A stretch of 64,000 nt of DNA, taken from assembly GCA_963921935.1 (NCBI GenBank), contig OY998181.1, forward strand, positions 140,887,423 through 140,951,422, in the 5' to 3' direction. A program made the position numbers and the translations under genes. The stretch's first letter is position 1, and the number at the start of each line of letters is the position of its first letter. Source of the DNA: Galeruca laticollis. Taxonomy: Eukaryota > Arthropoda > Insecta > Coleoptera > Chrysomelidae. The notes beneath the pieces are model-generated. The model was not told the DNA's origin and did not search any database. It saw only the letters and a list, made by a program, of their open reading frames with translations. Below, piece by piece: positions 32,929 to 45,220 of the stretch.

Positions 32929-34669
32929 TATATTTTACATAATCGTTGTCTTACGTAAATGATTACTATATTATAATATTATTATTTTATATTCGTTATT
33001 TGCTTTTGTTGTTTTGGCTGGTGGCTGTGTCTCAATATCTTCCACAGTATACGTCTTATGTTTACAAATCTCTTACTGTTTGGAAATAGATTATTTCCTC
33101 TTCTTCTTTCTCATGAATGCAATATTCAACCCATCTGCATTCTTCTTTCACATCTCAAATAATAACTATTACATCGGAGGCCACTTTCTAATGTGTACTT
33201 GATCTAATATTAATCTACTCAACTATTAGTTGGCATCATTGGTTGTCAACTAATCCCTCCGTTTTAGAGGAAAAACGATATCATTCCCTGGCCGGCTTTC
33301 AACAAAAAAGCACTCGTGCTCGTTAGGTCTGCCATATGGTGTTAAATGTTGACTTTTTAGTCATTTTAATGTGATTGTAAGGGTTGACTAATTCATATTT
33401 TAGTTATCCGTAGTTTAATTTTATATAACATAATGGAATCTAAGCAAAACTCGGAGGTAAGTACACATCTGTTGTGAATTCTTTTTTTTGTATCTTTCTT
33501 GTTAACTACAGTATCTGGTTAATCCATAATTAAAAGAGGCTCGACGTAATTCAAACTAATGAACTACAAGCAGCAATTCCATAGGCACTGGTTAGGGTGA
33601 TATCAGGTTAAAAATTGAACACTATAAGTACACTATATGATTAACTTGTTACACATACATAACTCTTACTTTGACTCGCTATTACAGTACATTCAAGATA
33701 ATTTAAAAACTACATATTAGTTGTGGCAAATCACCCACACACGATATGCCGAGCAACTCCAACTGACCGCTGGGGAGGAGCCTGTCATGAGTAAGGTTGC
33801 CAACCGCGACAAGGTGACAACTCACATATGAAAATGAGAAGGCAATCTGAACAGTATCTAAATGCTGTTTTTCCATTTCAGTCTCCCTGATGATGATCAC
33901 AATCATCCTCGAAAGCTTGGAAATTTTCCGTTAAGGTTAAGGAGTACACTTTATTCCGTTGTTACGTTTAGAATTTGCACTAGCATTGTTCATCACTTGG
34001 CCTAAGTTTGAACACATTTTTAGTTGAATATTGCTACCTTACCTTAGTTTATTTACAAATATTCGTTACTATTACCAGCTTAGCTTCTGTTATTGGATTT
34101 TTGCTTTTAGATTAGAACTTGTCTTTCTTGTTTTGTCATTCAATATAATTTATATTATTAGTTGTTTCGAGAATACCTACAAGTAATTGGGACATTTTAT
34201 TCTGATATAATATTAGGGCGGCTGTTTCCTTTAAATTCTGATGATAAAATTCCGCTTTGGAATAAAAGTATCATCTCACCATAAATTCTACCTGGTCCCT
34301 GATGTTTGAAATCAAGAGAGTAGGTCGTAGACGTCAACTCCTACACGAGTACTCGTATACGACATTCGTCTGCTCCCAGCTCTTATGCTAAGATATAACC
34401 CTATGTTTGAAATGTTGGTGTAGTCTGGAAACTAATGTCAATGTTGCCAAGTATAAATTATAAAAGTAGACGGAATGAATCAATCTTAGTTCATTTGTAA
34501 CAGAAGAAATGTCAATGAATTTGTGAAGAAGAGAGAAACTTTCATATTTTATGATCTTTATGAGTTATTCTATGTTTATGATATAAAGTATTTTACTGTT
34601 GTGTACATTTTGAGTGTTTTATTTTAAAGTTTTTGGTGGACAGTTTATTTTCTTGAATAAGTCAGCAAT
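32929..34669. other. AT-rich stretch, possibly Penelope 3' end
   Basis: No coding gene is supported. The segment 33,700-33,960 contains CTGATGATGATCACAATC followed by a GAAAGCTTGG box, reminiscent of Penelope terminal sequences. That would fit Tigger being nested in the Penelope 3' UTR, but there is no second copy here to confirm it. Confidence 0.35.
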
Positions 34670-36389
34670 ATGAGTGACGACAAAATGATATTTAACATAT
34701 TAATTAATGATGTAGAAGATGCTGAAGAACAAGTTCATAATTATAATGGACGAACCCGTTTTCACAATATAGACCCTACTGTTGAATTATCAAATAATCT
34801 TTTTGTTAAGCACTTTAGGCTTGATAAAAATACATATGAAAATGTACTGCAGGATTTAAGACAACTACTGCAGCCACCTAATCGTAGAAGAGGAGCTTTG
34901 GACTTAAAAACAAAGGTAAAAATAAAAGATTGAATCAATTTTTTTATATCTAATGACATCTACATTACTTCTTTGAATTTGATATAAATTTTTTTTCAGC
35001 TGCTAGTTGCTTTGCTTTTTTATGCTCAGGGCAGTTACCAGTCTGTAACTGGCTCTAATTTCTTTACTGGCATGCATCAATCAACTGTCAGTCGGTGCAT
35101 AGAAGAAATAACAAATGCACTAAATGACGAAAATATTGTCAGGAGATGGGTTCATTTTCCACAAAATATAGAAGAACCTACAATGCGTAGAACAAGGTAA
35201 TAGTTTGTACTGTATGCGATTTACATTGTTCAGATTAATTTATATTAATATGCAAAGTTCTTACATTAAAGTACAAGAGGTTTTGATTATTGAAGTATTA
35301 ATTTGGTTTTTATTTTTTCTAGATTTTACAACAGTACACATATGCCTGGGGGTATTGGTATTATCGATTGTACCCACGTGGCAATAGTTATGCCAACTAT
35401 TGATGAACAACAGAAAGAATTACCATTCTCTGAATGTTCAATTGGTAAGGCAACAATTATTTGATTTGTTGTCTGATAAATAATAAGCTTAACCAAACTG
35501 ATTTTTAGATATGTGATGAGAACTTGAAAATCCTGAATGTAGATGCAAGTTTTCCAGGAAGCACGCATGATGCTTACATTTGGTCGCAGTCAAGAGTATC
35601 CCAAATAATGGAAAAAATTTACAGACGTGAACCTAGGAACAATTTTTTTCTTTTGGCAGATTCAGGTTAATAACAATAAAATTTATTGTAATTCGGTGAA
35701 AATCTAAATTTTCTAATATTTGTAGGCCATGGTTACTGACACCTCTTCGAGAGCCTCAACCAGGTACTCCTGAGGAAAGATTTAATACAAGATTTAAATC
35801 AATCAGAAGTAAAATAGAAAGATGTAATGGATTACTGAAGAATAGATTCAGATGTTTATTGAGACACAGGGTTTTACACAGGACCGTTGCTAGGCCTTCG
35901 GCCGCCCGCGTGCTAGAATTAATTCGGCCGCCCGCTCTGAAAATAAACTTTAAAAAATGAAGTAAATGTTGTAACTTGTAACGTTTTTATTAATAATAAT
36001 AATTAAACATTAAATTATTTGTGCAAATTAGCACGTATAAAATACATTTAAACATATAATGCAAGTATGGAAGTAATATTAAATAAAAATAAAAAATAAA
36101 CATAAAAAGAAATAAACGCTTAGGTCTAAATTGTCTATCATAATAAAACGTTATAAAAAAGGTACTTTTACATTACAAACCAGAGAAGGCAGCAAAAATA
36201 GTTGTTGCGTGTGTTGTCTTACACAATATATGCATCGAAAGCCACATAGACGAACAAGGGATAGAAATTATTGAAGAACTGGACTTAGATGAAAATGATG
36301 GACCCAATGTAGACAATGCTGCAGGAAATGCTGACCTGATAGCAGGCAGGCAATTGACACAAAATATTATAAATAATCATTTCAATTAA
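34670..36389 (+). pseudogene. PIF/Harbinger nuclease, spliced but damaged (element A)
   Basis: Exon 1 is 34,670-34,915, exon 2 35,000-35,196, exon 3 35,323-35,444, exon 4 35,509-35,665 and exon 5 from 35,726, all with GT...AG borders. The N-terminal part (FRLDKNTYENVLQDLRQLLQ) and HTH (TGMHQSTVSRCIEEITNAL) precede the DDE core: GGIGIIDCTHVAIVMP (first Asp), FPGSTHDAYIW (second Asp) and IRSKIERCNGLLKNRF (Glu). Damage includes a 1-nt frameshift near 35,400, where NNRKNYHSLNVQ continues in another frame, loss of phase at the exon 4/5 junction, and a 287-bp insertion at 35,879-36,165 inside the C-terminal coding exon. Coding resumes at YKPEKAAKIVVA and ends at 36,389. Confidence 0.85.
35879..36165. 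mobile_element. 287-bp insertion with probable 7-bp TSD
   Basis: TTTTACA occurs at 35,872-35,878 and 36,166-36,172. Deleting the insert and one copy restores the transposase codons across the site. The left end CAGGACCGTTGCTAGG and its GGCCGCCCGCG stretch resemble hAT-type ends, but the right end lacks an inverted partner. The source family is uncertain. Confidence 0.7.
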
Positions 36390-36605
36390 TTGTTACTTGT
36401 AATAAAATTTCACTGCAAGTCAATAAATATATTTTTCTTCCAAAACTTAATGTACTTTCATTTTTATACATACAATTATTTTCTGAAAAAGAAATCAATA
36501 CAATTAAAACAAACTTGTTCCATTATATACTTTAATTAAACTAAATAACATTAACATAACTATTTTAAAACAACATGAATTAAAACTTATAAGTAAAACT
36601 GTAAA

Positions 36606-37567
36606 TTAATGTTGTAAATGTCTCCACCATGCATTGTGATTCCTGCTTTCTCGCATTTTCCTTCTTATGTCCAAATTTAAATTCATCATCTTCTCAGCAT
36701 GGTAAGAAGATAACATATTATTTTTTTCATCAACTTGATTGATATGCCGCTGCGTTAATTGAATTGATGATTGCAAACGATTTATTTTTGCTCTTATTTT
36801 TGGCGTTTTCGATTGCGAGAACTCCATGTTGTAATTGTGTTCTTTTTGATCCTAAAATATGTGTGTTGTATAACTAATGTTACAAACAAAAATTAGGTAT
36901 ATTAAGTTAATTCAGAAATGTTAATTCATTTACCGTTTCAATTTCATTGCTCACTTCCGGTGTTTGAGCAGGTGATTTTGAAGGACCTGGGTCTTCATTA
37001 ACTGGCTAAAAAGAATAGTTATTATTATTGTGTACAATTAAGATGTCCACAAAACAAACCTCCCAAATATTTTCCTCAGAAAATGAGAAATCAACACATG
37101 ATTTGCCCACGCCCATTCCATCAATTTGTTGTGTTGGTGTCAAATCTATTATGCTTGTCTCTATTGAGGTTAGTTCTTTTGGAGCTGGACCGCCTCCTGT
37201 TCCATCTGAATATTTTTTAAATGCAGCTCGCTTTCCCTTTGCATTTTTTTCATATCTTGCCAAGTCTAAAATTTTTTAGGAATAAATCAAAGCACAAGCA
37301 GTTCATACTATTTTTATTAAAAGTTTACTTAATTACAAAGATTTTCAGTTTATTCCAATAATAATCCAAATGCCTTACCTTTCTCCACTTCCTCCATTCT
37401 TTTGCGGCCCCATTTGGAACGCTATTTAATGTTGAGCTTATTTCGCTCCATACGCATTGAGCTTTTTTCACTGAAAATTCTGCAGTGAATTTGCCACTCC
37501 TTAGCTCAGGGTGATGTCTCATAAACTCAATCAATATTTCCTTTTGGGCATCATTTATTTGGGACAT
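36606..37567 (-). pseudogene. PIF/Harbinger Myb/SANT-like partner protein (element A)
   Basis: Four minus-strand blocks form the accessory protein of a Harbinger element. Exon 1 (37,379-37,567) encodes a Myb/SANT-like domain with MSQINDAQKEILIEFMRHHP and a Trp-rich KEWRKWRK end. Exon 2 (about 37,075-37,265) has YEKNAKGKRAAFKKYSDG and a GTGGGPAP motif typical of the family. A short Pro-rich exon lies at about 36,935-37,006, and the last exon (36,606-36,852) is a basic coiled coil ending WWRHLQH. With the predicted splice sites exon 1 and exon 2 do not join in phase, so one indel is likely. These proteins bind the element ends and bring in the nuclease. The gene converges on the transposase, as usual. 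Confidence 0.75.
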
Positions 37568-38439
37568 CTCTAAATCGCCTTCTCACTTTGCAGCTCGATC
37601 ATAAAATGTTGGTAAATTTTATTCCTTCTACTTTACAAACCAAATAACGGTAAATTTTCAAAGTACTACCAACATCAACTAATGCCAACCACAATACTTT
37701 TTGTCTATCAATCAATCTGCGCATGCTTGCTCTCTCACTCGAGTGGTATTTTCCAAGCGAACGCTCGTGCGAGAACTCGTGCACAATTCTTTTGATTTCA
37801 AACATACCATTTCAATCACACTAAGAGAGTGAGGAGTGATCACGTGGTACATTTTCTCATACGATCTGCTCGTTCACTTTTCAAACATCGACCCCCTGAT
37901 TTGTTTGAGAGATTATATTATTGTAACAATGTGTACCTGCCTGTAGTTTCTGATGGTTATGAAAGGAAGTATAAACCGTTCGTTTTTCCATTTTAATTTT
38001 GTTTTAGTGATATTTCTTTGGTATTATGGACTATTTTTGAGCAACTCAGTGTGTTTTGTTTACATTCGAAAACAGGTGGTTCTTCATACGTCAAGTAAAA
38101 TGACAAGAACATAGAGGCAGTTATTGTTTTGTCTATGGACAACAAATTTGTTCTTTGTTTAGGTACGTTCGTTGTTTCAGCGCTACTGGTGTTAGTTTAG
38201 CGATCAGTCGGGGATTGTTTGTTGATGGGGTTGAATATTTCGCTTTGAATAATAGGTCATTGGAAGTCGCGTTGTAACGCACTGTTCGGGTATAACCTGA
38301 TGTAAATATTTCATGTTTAAAAGATGTGAATGGCGCTGTTTACGAAACGAGCTTGTGTTTGGTTAGGTTAGGTTTGGTTCGTTCCATTTGCCATTTTGAT
38401 TTTGAATTGTGCTGTTGTATTGTTTGTGTATTTCGAAAA
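37568..38439. other. Spacer between two Harbinger elements
   Basis: It should contain the right end of element A and the left end of element B. I could not identify convincing terminal inverted repeats for either. Confidence 0.4.
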
Positions 38440-40159
38440 ATGTTTCAAGAGGAAGAGGATGTTGATGTAGAAATGGACCAGTCCGACTTACATAATTTAT
38501 TAATTGATTTAATACAAAATTACGAATATTTTTTTAATTTTAGACATCGAGATTATAAGAACACCTCCAAAAAGGAGGCCGCGTGGGCCGAAATAGCCTC
38601 ATTGCTTAATATTACGGGTAAGTTGAAAATTGATACACATATTTACCACTTGCCAGCCTAAATTGGATTATAAAAAGTAGCGAAATAACATAGAATTTGT
38701 ATTTTCAGTGGAACAATCCAAAAAGGCTTGGATAAGCCTAAGAAATAAATTTACAAGAGAAAAAAGAGAGGGTGGTAGATCAGGGACGGCAGCAGAAGAA
38801 AAATGGCCCCTGTTCAGAAAAATGCTTTTTTTTGAAAAGTATAGCCGGCCAAGAAAGTAAGTAATTTACTATTATTGAAAAGACACATGTTTACATAAAA
38901 TTCTGTTTTTAGGACATATACAAACAGTGAGAATTTGGCACCGGATGCAGGACCTAGTGGCCTTCACAGACCTGGCCCTAGTTCATCGAGACCTCAATCA
39001 GCCGCGTCAATTGCCTCATTGCCGTTATCATCACCTGGCCTGTCGTCGTCACCTGTATCTCCGTGGTCGACGATGGAATGCTTGACATCTCTAACTGAAG
39101 ATGTGGTGGAGAACAGGGAGGATTTGCCAAGCAGAGTGGATGAAACGCCTCGATCAGGTATGTTTTATTATGGACTTGAGATGTAGATACTTATTTTTGT
39201 ATTTTTTTGGGAAATGGATCTTTTTTATATGTGAATTTCAATGTTATTGTAGCATTCTAGCCATCTTTTCAAGAATAATTGTTGTTAATATATTTGCCCC
39301 TACCTGACACAACAAAATTCGACAACTGCTGGTAAATTCTTTAAGGTCCATTAACAGTACGTAAAAACTGTTTGCAGTCTTAAACTTCAAAAAAGCATTG
39401 ATTGTCTTTGTCGAATTATATCGAATTGTAATTGTCAGGTTATACATATTATACCGTTTTAAATGAAACACTGTTTCTAGATAATTCCACAGTATATTGA
39501 AAACTTTTAAAAACTCTACGAAAATTGACAATTGTTTCGATATAAGATATAATCGTCAGAATCAGAATTTTTTCTATTAACATATATTAAGTCAATCACT
39601 AGGTAGGTCACTTCTTGATCTAGCCAAAGTAATTATTAAATATCAAATAGGCATCAAATGAAATGTAACTTCTGTCATTCTGACGATGATATCTGATATC
39701 GAAACAATTGTCAATTTTCTTCTAGTTCTTAAAAGTTTTCAATATACTGTGGAATTATCTAGAAACAGTAAGTTTCATTTCAAACAGTAAAATGAGTAGA
39801 TTCCATGAAGTAGGGGTCGAGACAATTAATTTCATTTATACTTGATACCAGTAGCTGTAACAATACAGAAATGTTGAAAAAAAGGATTGTGGTTTAATTT
39901 CCCAAACAATACTGAAAAGAATAATGAATATACAAACGATATTTAGATACTTATTCTGTTTCCAGTCAAAAAAAGGAAAACGCATACGACGGCAGAAGAG
40001 GATTTGATGGGTATTGCTAAACAATTGGCAACCACTCTACAGAAGCCACTCAATCAAAATCGCACCTTCGTAGAACATGTCTTCACCGTCTTGGAGGAAA
40101 TGACTCCTGAGGAGTCGAAAGCAAAGAGGAGGGAACTCCTGATGATTTTATACCAATGA
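38440..40159 (+). CDS. PIF/Harbinger MADF-domain partner protein (element B), 4 exons
   Basis: Exons 38,440-38,617, 38,709-38,856, 38,913-39,157 and 39,966-40,159 join in phase to 254 residues plus stop, with GT...AG introns. Exons 1-2 form a MADF (Myb/SANT-like) DNA-binding domain with LIDLIQNYEYFFNFRHRDYK, WAEIASLLN and KKAWISLRNKFTREKREG. A Ser/Pro-rich linker follows, and a C-terminal KRRELLMILYQ helix like a BESS-type interaction motif. In PIF/Harbinger elements this protein recognises the ends and imports the nuclease. It converges with the transposase at 40,498-41,817. Intron 3 (39,158-39,965) hosts a foldback repeat. No lesion is visible. Confidence 0.85.
39456..39790. mobile_element. 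Foldback element in MADF intron (dispersed family R1)
   Basis: Arms 39,456-39,563 and 39,676-39,790 are imperfect reverse complements, with blocks such as TGTTTCTAGATAATTCCACA, ATTGAAAACTTTTAA, GACAATTGTTTCGATAT and ATCGTCAGAAT. Related sequence including TAGATTCCATGAAGTA continues to about 39,835. Fragments of the same family lie at 44,383-44,485 and 60,566-60,690. Confidence 0.75.
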
Positions 40160-40497
40160 ATTGTCTTTTTTTAAATGGAATCGCATGTTTATACATATAC
40201 CATAAATAAATTTTTTTCGTATATCTGTGTTCGTTCATTTTTTTCTCATATCTGTGTTATGTTACAACTGAAAATAAGGTGGGTATCTTAGTTTGTGTAT
40301 ATCAATTTTCATGTTTAGTTCTGGGATTTTGGAACCTGTCAAGTAATATGTTATATATCTATTTTGAAATTTATTTATACTTTACTTGATATTTATTTGT
40401 TAGAATCAAATTGAATAAACACCCAAAATAAAAGTACTTAATAGGCACAAATTTTTTTGTGGAATTTTAATATAATTGGAAAATGTATCAAAACAAA

Positions 40498-41817
40498 TTA
40501 CACTGTCATTAGATTATCATCTTCTACAACTTTATGCTGCCATGGCACTTGTCCAGCCTCGGACACAAAATAGTCTGCAAGACTGTTCCTCAATTGGTAG
40601 AGGGCAGCACGACTCCTATTTGCACTCATTCTTCCTACTGACTCCAGAGGTGTCCCATCTCTTCTCCAATCTCCATTTTCCATCCCTGCTCCATCTGCGA
40701 ATCCAGGAGGACAGTACATATTATCTTTATTGTCTGTGTCCATCAACTTTAAACAAAAATTATGTAAAACAGTAACAGCTTTGACAATGTTGTCAACATT
40801 TTCAATTTTAGCTATAATGGTAGTTTTTAGAATTCTCCACCTAGCAACTAAAATGCCAAAGCTGTTTTCAATGGTTTGTCTGGCACGTGACAGTCGGTAA
40901 TTAAAAATTTTTTGATTATAATTCAGGTTTTTCCCTGGATATGGTCTCATTATATACGACTTCAATGGAAAAGCCTCATCAGCCACAAGAAAATATGGCA
41001 TTTTTACATCTGAATTAGGCAACTGTTTGTCCTCGGGAAGATTTATTTCTGCATTCTCAAGATTTTCTCCAAAAATACTCTGCCTAAAAATTCCTCCATC
41101 ACTTTGTGCACCATATGCCCCAATGTCAACAAGAGTAAATTGATATTTGGAATCACAGGCTGCCAGTAACACGATGCTAAAATTTTTTTTGTAGTTATAA
41201 AACTGTGATCCACTCTTTGCAGGTGCCTGGATGTTAACATGTTTCCCATCTAAGGCACCAACACAATGGGGAAAATTCCATCTGGTTTCAAAACCTTCTG
41301 CAATTAACAACCAATCTTCTGTGCTTGAGGGAATTTTGAGATATTCCGGGCTAAGGACTGTCCATATTGCTCTGCAAGTTTCATGGATGATTTTATGTAC
41401 CGTGGTATGTCCAATCTGAAAACTCCAAGCCAAAACCTGCATGCTAGTTCCTTGAGAAAGGTACCTAAGTAAAAACATAATTCAATACACAAAAGTTATA
41501 ATCAAACAAATAAATACTTACTGCAAAGTAAGCACTAGTCTTTCTTCAGGGGAAATACTATAAGAACGTTGTTGTTTTCTAATCAGAGGTCCAACTTTTT
41601 CTAGCAATTTATGGAACACCGGTCTGGTCATCCTAGTGAATTTAAAAAATTGAGGGGCGTCCAAACTTTTCATTCTTTGAAAATAGTCGAAGTTTCCCTT
41701 CTGCATTCTTTGCCTGTTGATAGGCCTTACTTTAAAGCGCCGTGTTCGCCGCTTCTTCATAAGTAAATAAGCGCACGTGGCCAATACAAAAGCACCAATT
41801 AAATTTCGTCTCCACAT
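40498..41817 (-). CDS. PIF/Harbinger transposase (HARBI1-like nuclease), 2 exons, intact
   Basis: Exon 1 (41,522-41,817) and exon 2 (40,498-41,464) are separated by a 57-bp GT...AG intron and join in phase to 420 residues plus stop. The N-terminus is basic. An HTH-like segment (SQGTSMQVLAWSFQIGHTTV) precedes the DDE domain: FPHCVGALDGKHVNIQAP (first Asp), VDIGAYGAQSDGGIF (second Asp) and SRARQTIENSFGILVARWRI (Glu). A VLHNFCLKL segment and a polar tail end the protein. Length and motif order match HARBI1-type enzymes. It would excise and insert the element together with the MADF partner. No stop or frameshift is seen, so the gene may still be functional. Confidence 0.92.
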
Positions 41818-42896
41818 ATTTTGATAATAGATCAGCTGTTTTAAAAACTAATTTGTATTTTACTTTCAATACAAAAACAATATCAAAACATAAATAATCT
41901 GCCACGTCAAACGTCAATTTTTGGGGCGTATGATATACGTCAGACGTCACCGTTGTGACCAATCAAATTTCAACAACGCTAGCAACGAAAAACCGATATA
42001 AATTAGACGACTGTGAGCAACTGTGAATAACGAATCGCCAGCAACTTGGAAACGACGGCCAGCAACGAACAACGGGAACAACAGAGTTTATAAATCCAGC
42101 TTAAAAGCGAAAAGCAGGACGCTACAATGACATGCGGCATCCTTTGATTTGCGGCTATCTATGATAATGGACTATAAAAAATAGTATTTATTTCAATTCC
42201 ACTGCAGTGTTGTTAATTGGCGGATAAAAGTCCGATTTGCCGACATTTTTTCATCCTTCGGATATTTTGCGGATCCTGGCATATTTCGGATCTTTTGTGG
42301 ATATTTCGATGACATGGTAACAACCCTACACGAAGTAAAGGAGAGCAAATATGGTATGATGTGCGTAGTTTTTTTATTTCATTGCCAGATGTGAAATAAA
42401 ACGTCCATTTCCATTTATCTCTATTGCGCCTTTAGGCGGCAGTTTTTTGTCGTAATCATACACTAAAAGTAAACAACCAATTAAAAAAATAAACATCAAA
42501 ATGTAGCGCACGGCCCGAAAAAAATTAGCATTTCTCTTCTAAAGTAGACAGAATTTAGGGGAAAGACCGTCAGCACTTTTCAATACCGAGCTTTAATGGT
42601 TTAATAGTAGGGTAGAGTAGAGCAATTTTTACGTTCCCTATAAGCCGCTCCACAAATCGTTTCGATTCGATCCATAATTTTTTATGTATCTCTAAGCACA
42701 TTAGTAGTATGTCTATGTATGTCCCAAAACACTACCCTTAAAAACAGTAGAAATAACCATAGGAACGCACCTGCTATTTTAATAACAAGAATGTAAGGTC
42801 TTTCTCGCGTTCGCCATTCTCTTTATTTTTATGCCTCGATGCGAATATATCTGCTTTTACCGACACAGATATGTTATTTAAAAAATATTTTATGTC
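41818..42896. other. Intergenic stretch
   Basis: No gene is seen. It must hold the right end of Harbinger element B. A small possible inverted-repeat unit (about 42,210-42,330, ends near GTTGTTA and TAACAAC) lies within it. Confidence 0.4.
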
Positions 42897-42990
42897 TATA
42901 AAAGCGATTTCCTTGAAAATAGTTGCAACACACAACCATTATTTGAATAACTTGAATTTTTGAAGTGAATAAGTTCCAGCCGAAGGTGAG
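42897..42990 (+). promoter_or_regulatory. TATA box with putative first exon and splice donor
   Basis: TATAAAAG at 42,897-42,904 is followed after 89 bp by CGAAG and GTGAGT at 42,986. The spacing matches the TATA-to-donor distance (92 bp) of the 465-bp repeat units further on. Confidence 0.45.
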
Positions 42991-43026
42991 TTTCTTTGTT
43001 ATTTTTAAAACAGTGCGACAATTTGT

Positions 43027-43780
43027 AACGAAAATAAGTTGTATTATTCCTTTAATTTTGAACAAATATTTTAATTCCCTCTAACCATGAGTTTTTACTT
43101 TAAATTTAAGAAGCAATTAAAAGACAAAAATGTGTGAAATATTTTAACGAAAATAAGTTGTATTATTCATGTCATTTTAGACAAATATCTTAATTCCCTT
43201 TAGACAATATTAAAATGAGTTTTACTTTATATTTAAGAAGCAGTTAAAAGACAAACACTTTTATTGATTTAATTTGATGAACCAAAGCCTTTATTGTTTC
43301 TAATAGTTGGTTACAAATCAGTAACTTCTAGTTCAACTAGATAAACATACTCTTTTATATGTAGAAATGAACAATGAAAGAATTTCTTTAACGAAAATAA
43401 GTTGTATTATTCATGTCATTTTAGACAAATATCTTAATTCCCTTTAGCCATAATTAAAATGAGTTTTACTTTATATTTAAGAAGCAATTAAAAGACAAAC
43501 ATTTTTATTGATTTAATTTGATGAACCAAAGCCTTTATTGTTTCTAATAGTTGGTGACAAATCAGTAACTTCTAGTTCAACTAGATAAACATACTCTTTT
43601 ATGTGTAGAAATGATCAATGAAAGAATTTCTTTAACGAAAATAAGTTGTATTATTCATGTCATTTTAGACAAATATCTTAATTCCCTCTAACCATGAGTT
43701 TTTACTTTATATTTAGGAAGCAATTAAAAGACAAACATTTTTATTGATTTAATTTGATGAACCAAAGCCTTTATTGTTTC
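43027..43780. repeat. 244-bp tandem repeats (about 2.6 copies plus a partial)
   Basis: AACGAAAATAAGTTGTATTA recurs at about 43,147, 43,389 and 43,633, with a partial copy at 43,029. The unit also holds GATGAACCAAAGCCTTTATT and CTAGTTCAACTAGATAAAC. The copies are nearly identical, so the array is young. Its last part overlaps the 3' end of the dUTPase frame. Confidence 0.88.
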
Positions 43781-44216
43781 TAGTAGTATAGGATAACAAA
43801 TTTTTTCACATATTAATTGCGCAACCTTGTCTCCTCTAAAAAAATGTACTGGTACTGCTGAGGTATTAAATATTAAAACTTTTATATTTCCGCGATAATC
43901 TTCATCCAGTACACCAGCCATTATGTCAATCCCATGCTTAAGAGCCAACCCAGATCTTGGAGCAATTCGTCCATATGTTCCGTTCGGTAATTGTTACTGA
44001 ATCAAACAATCCAGTAGAAATCTCTCATGTGCGGGAACAATAAAGTTAATAGGTGATATTAAATCCAAACCAGCCGATTTCTCTGTAGCTCGTGTGGGCA
44101 TAAAAGCCAAAACGCTGATTTTCACAATTTTTAAAATCTAAATTATTATAAAATATTAAAAGATAAAAGAATACAGAAATAAAATAGAACCTTACCGAGT
44201 TTTGCAGTGACATCAT
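43724..44216 (-). pseudogene. dUTPase-like gene with one in-frame stop, 2 exons
   Basis: Exon 1 (44,196-44,216; two ATG codons) and exon 2 (43,724-44,137) have a GTAAGG...TTTAG intron and join in phase. The product carries dUTPase motif I (ATEKSAGLDL), motif II (APRSGLALKHG), motif III (IMAGVLDEDYRGNIKVLIFN) and motif IV (FRGDKVAQLICEKI). The enzyme hydrolyses dUTP to dUMP, keeping uracil out of DNA. A TAA at about 43,983 interrupts the frame just before motif II. The Gly-rich motif V is missing because the frame runs into the 244-bp repeat unit. Both lesions point to a dead copy. The family occurs in cells, large DNA viruses and some retroelements. The intron argues for a cellular or long-resident gene. 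Confidence 0.85.
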
Positions 44217-45220
44217 TGCTTAAATATAAAAAATTTATTATTTTTAAATCGCTTAAATATAAAATAATTATTTATATAAAGAAAGGTGTGCTACGGACAG
44301 TAGAAAAGAAGAGGTTGCGGAAGTGGTTGCAGGAAACTGTATAAAGTTACTATCTCAGCGTTCAGCACTACAGTTAAACAGTGAGCTTCATATACTGCGG
44401 AGTTAACTAGAAACAGTAAGTTTCATTTAAAACACTAATATGAATAGATTCCACAAAATAAGGGTTGAGACAGTTAATTTCATTAACATGTTAATGTCTT
44501 TTTATCATGACTTAATTACGACTACACTCTATATATTAATTAATTCATATTTTTCTACAATCTTTATTACAATTATAGGTACCCATATCTCTTTTTTGAC
44601 GACTTGGGAAACTAAGGATGTGTATTTGATGAACAATTCAAGAGATTGAGGAATCATGTAAATTATAAAAGAGATATACGATCTAACTTTGTTAATTTTA
44701 GTTTTTACAATGAAAAACAACGTGGTTTCTTGGCTAATAAATCTATCAGTTGAAACATGCATATTTTTGGTAGTTTGATCAAAGTTAACTAAGGAAAATA
44801 ATGCTTCATCTTTAATTACAGTTTTGAACGAATATGTTAGATAATAGAATGTATTATCTGTGAAAGATTGGAAATACATAATTGTATAAGGGAATATGAA
44901 GTGGGATATTGTCTTTTACGAATAGGAATATGTCACAATGCACATAAATGTGAAAAGCTTAACAATGCCGTTTACTAAAACAAATCGATAATCATTTATT
45001 TGCTACTACCCAGTATGGTGTTTACATAGATATCCAACTCGAAATACAATAACAATGTAGATAACGTCTTATTAACACATATGAATATTAACTTTGTCGT
45101 TGTACAATCTGAATTAAAAATAAAAGTAATTTTATTTATTTTTAATTGATTTTAAAATATTTATATTGAAAATTGCGAGATTCCCACGAAGTATGGTATT
45201 CGTACAGTAAATAATAAAAT
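44217..45220. other. AT-rich stretch with R1 repeat fragment
   Basis: R1-type sequence lies at 44,383-44,485 (CTAGAAACAGTAAGTTTCAT, then ATAGATTCCAC). The rest shows no supported gene. A short plus-strand frame at 44,440-44,649 and its opposite lack motifs. Confidence 0.5.

Noticed and set aside
33433..33515. ATG exon MESKQNSE with a GTAAGT donor
   Set aside because: The nearest acceptor leads to a stop after five codons, so no gene is supported.
33880..33935. CTGATGA...GAAA pattern resembling a hammerhead ribozyme core, as found in some Penelope elements
   Set aside because: The bases between the two core boxes do not form stem II adjoining GAAA, so the canonical fold is not met.
34300..42130. 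Terminal inverted repeats of the two Harbinger elements
   Set aside because: Scanning both flanks gave only short, unconvincing matches, so element boundaries were left open.
42210..42330. Possible 120-bp MITE with GTTGTTA/TAACAAC ends
   Set aside because: The inverted match is only about 8 bp and no target duplication is clear.
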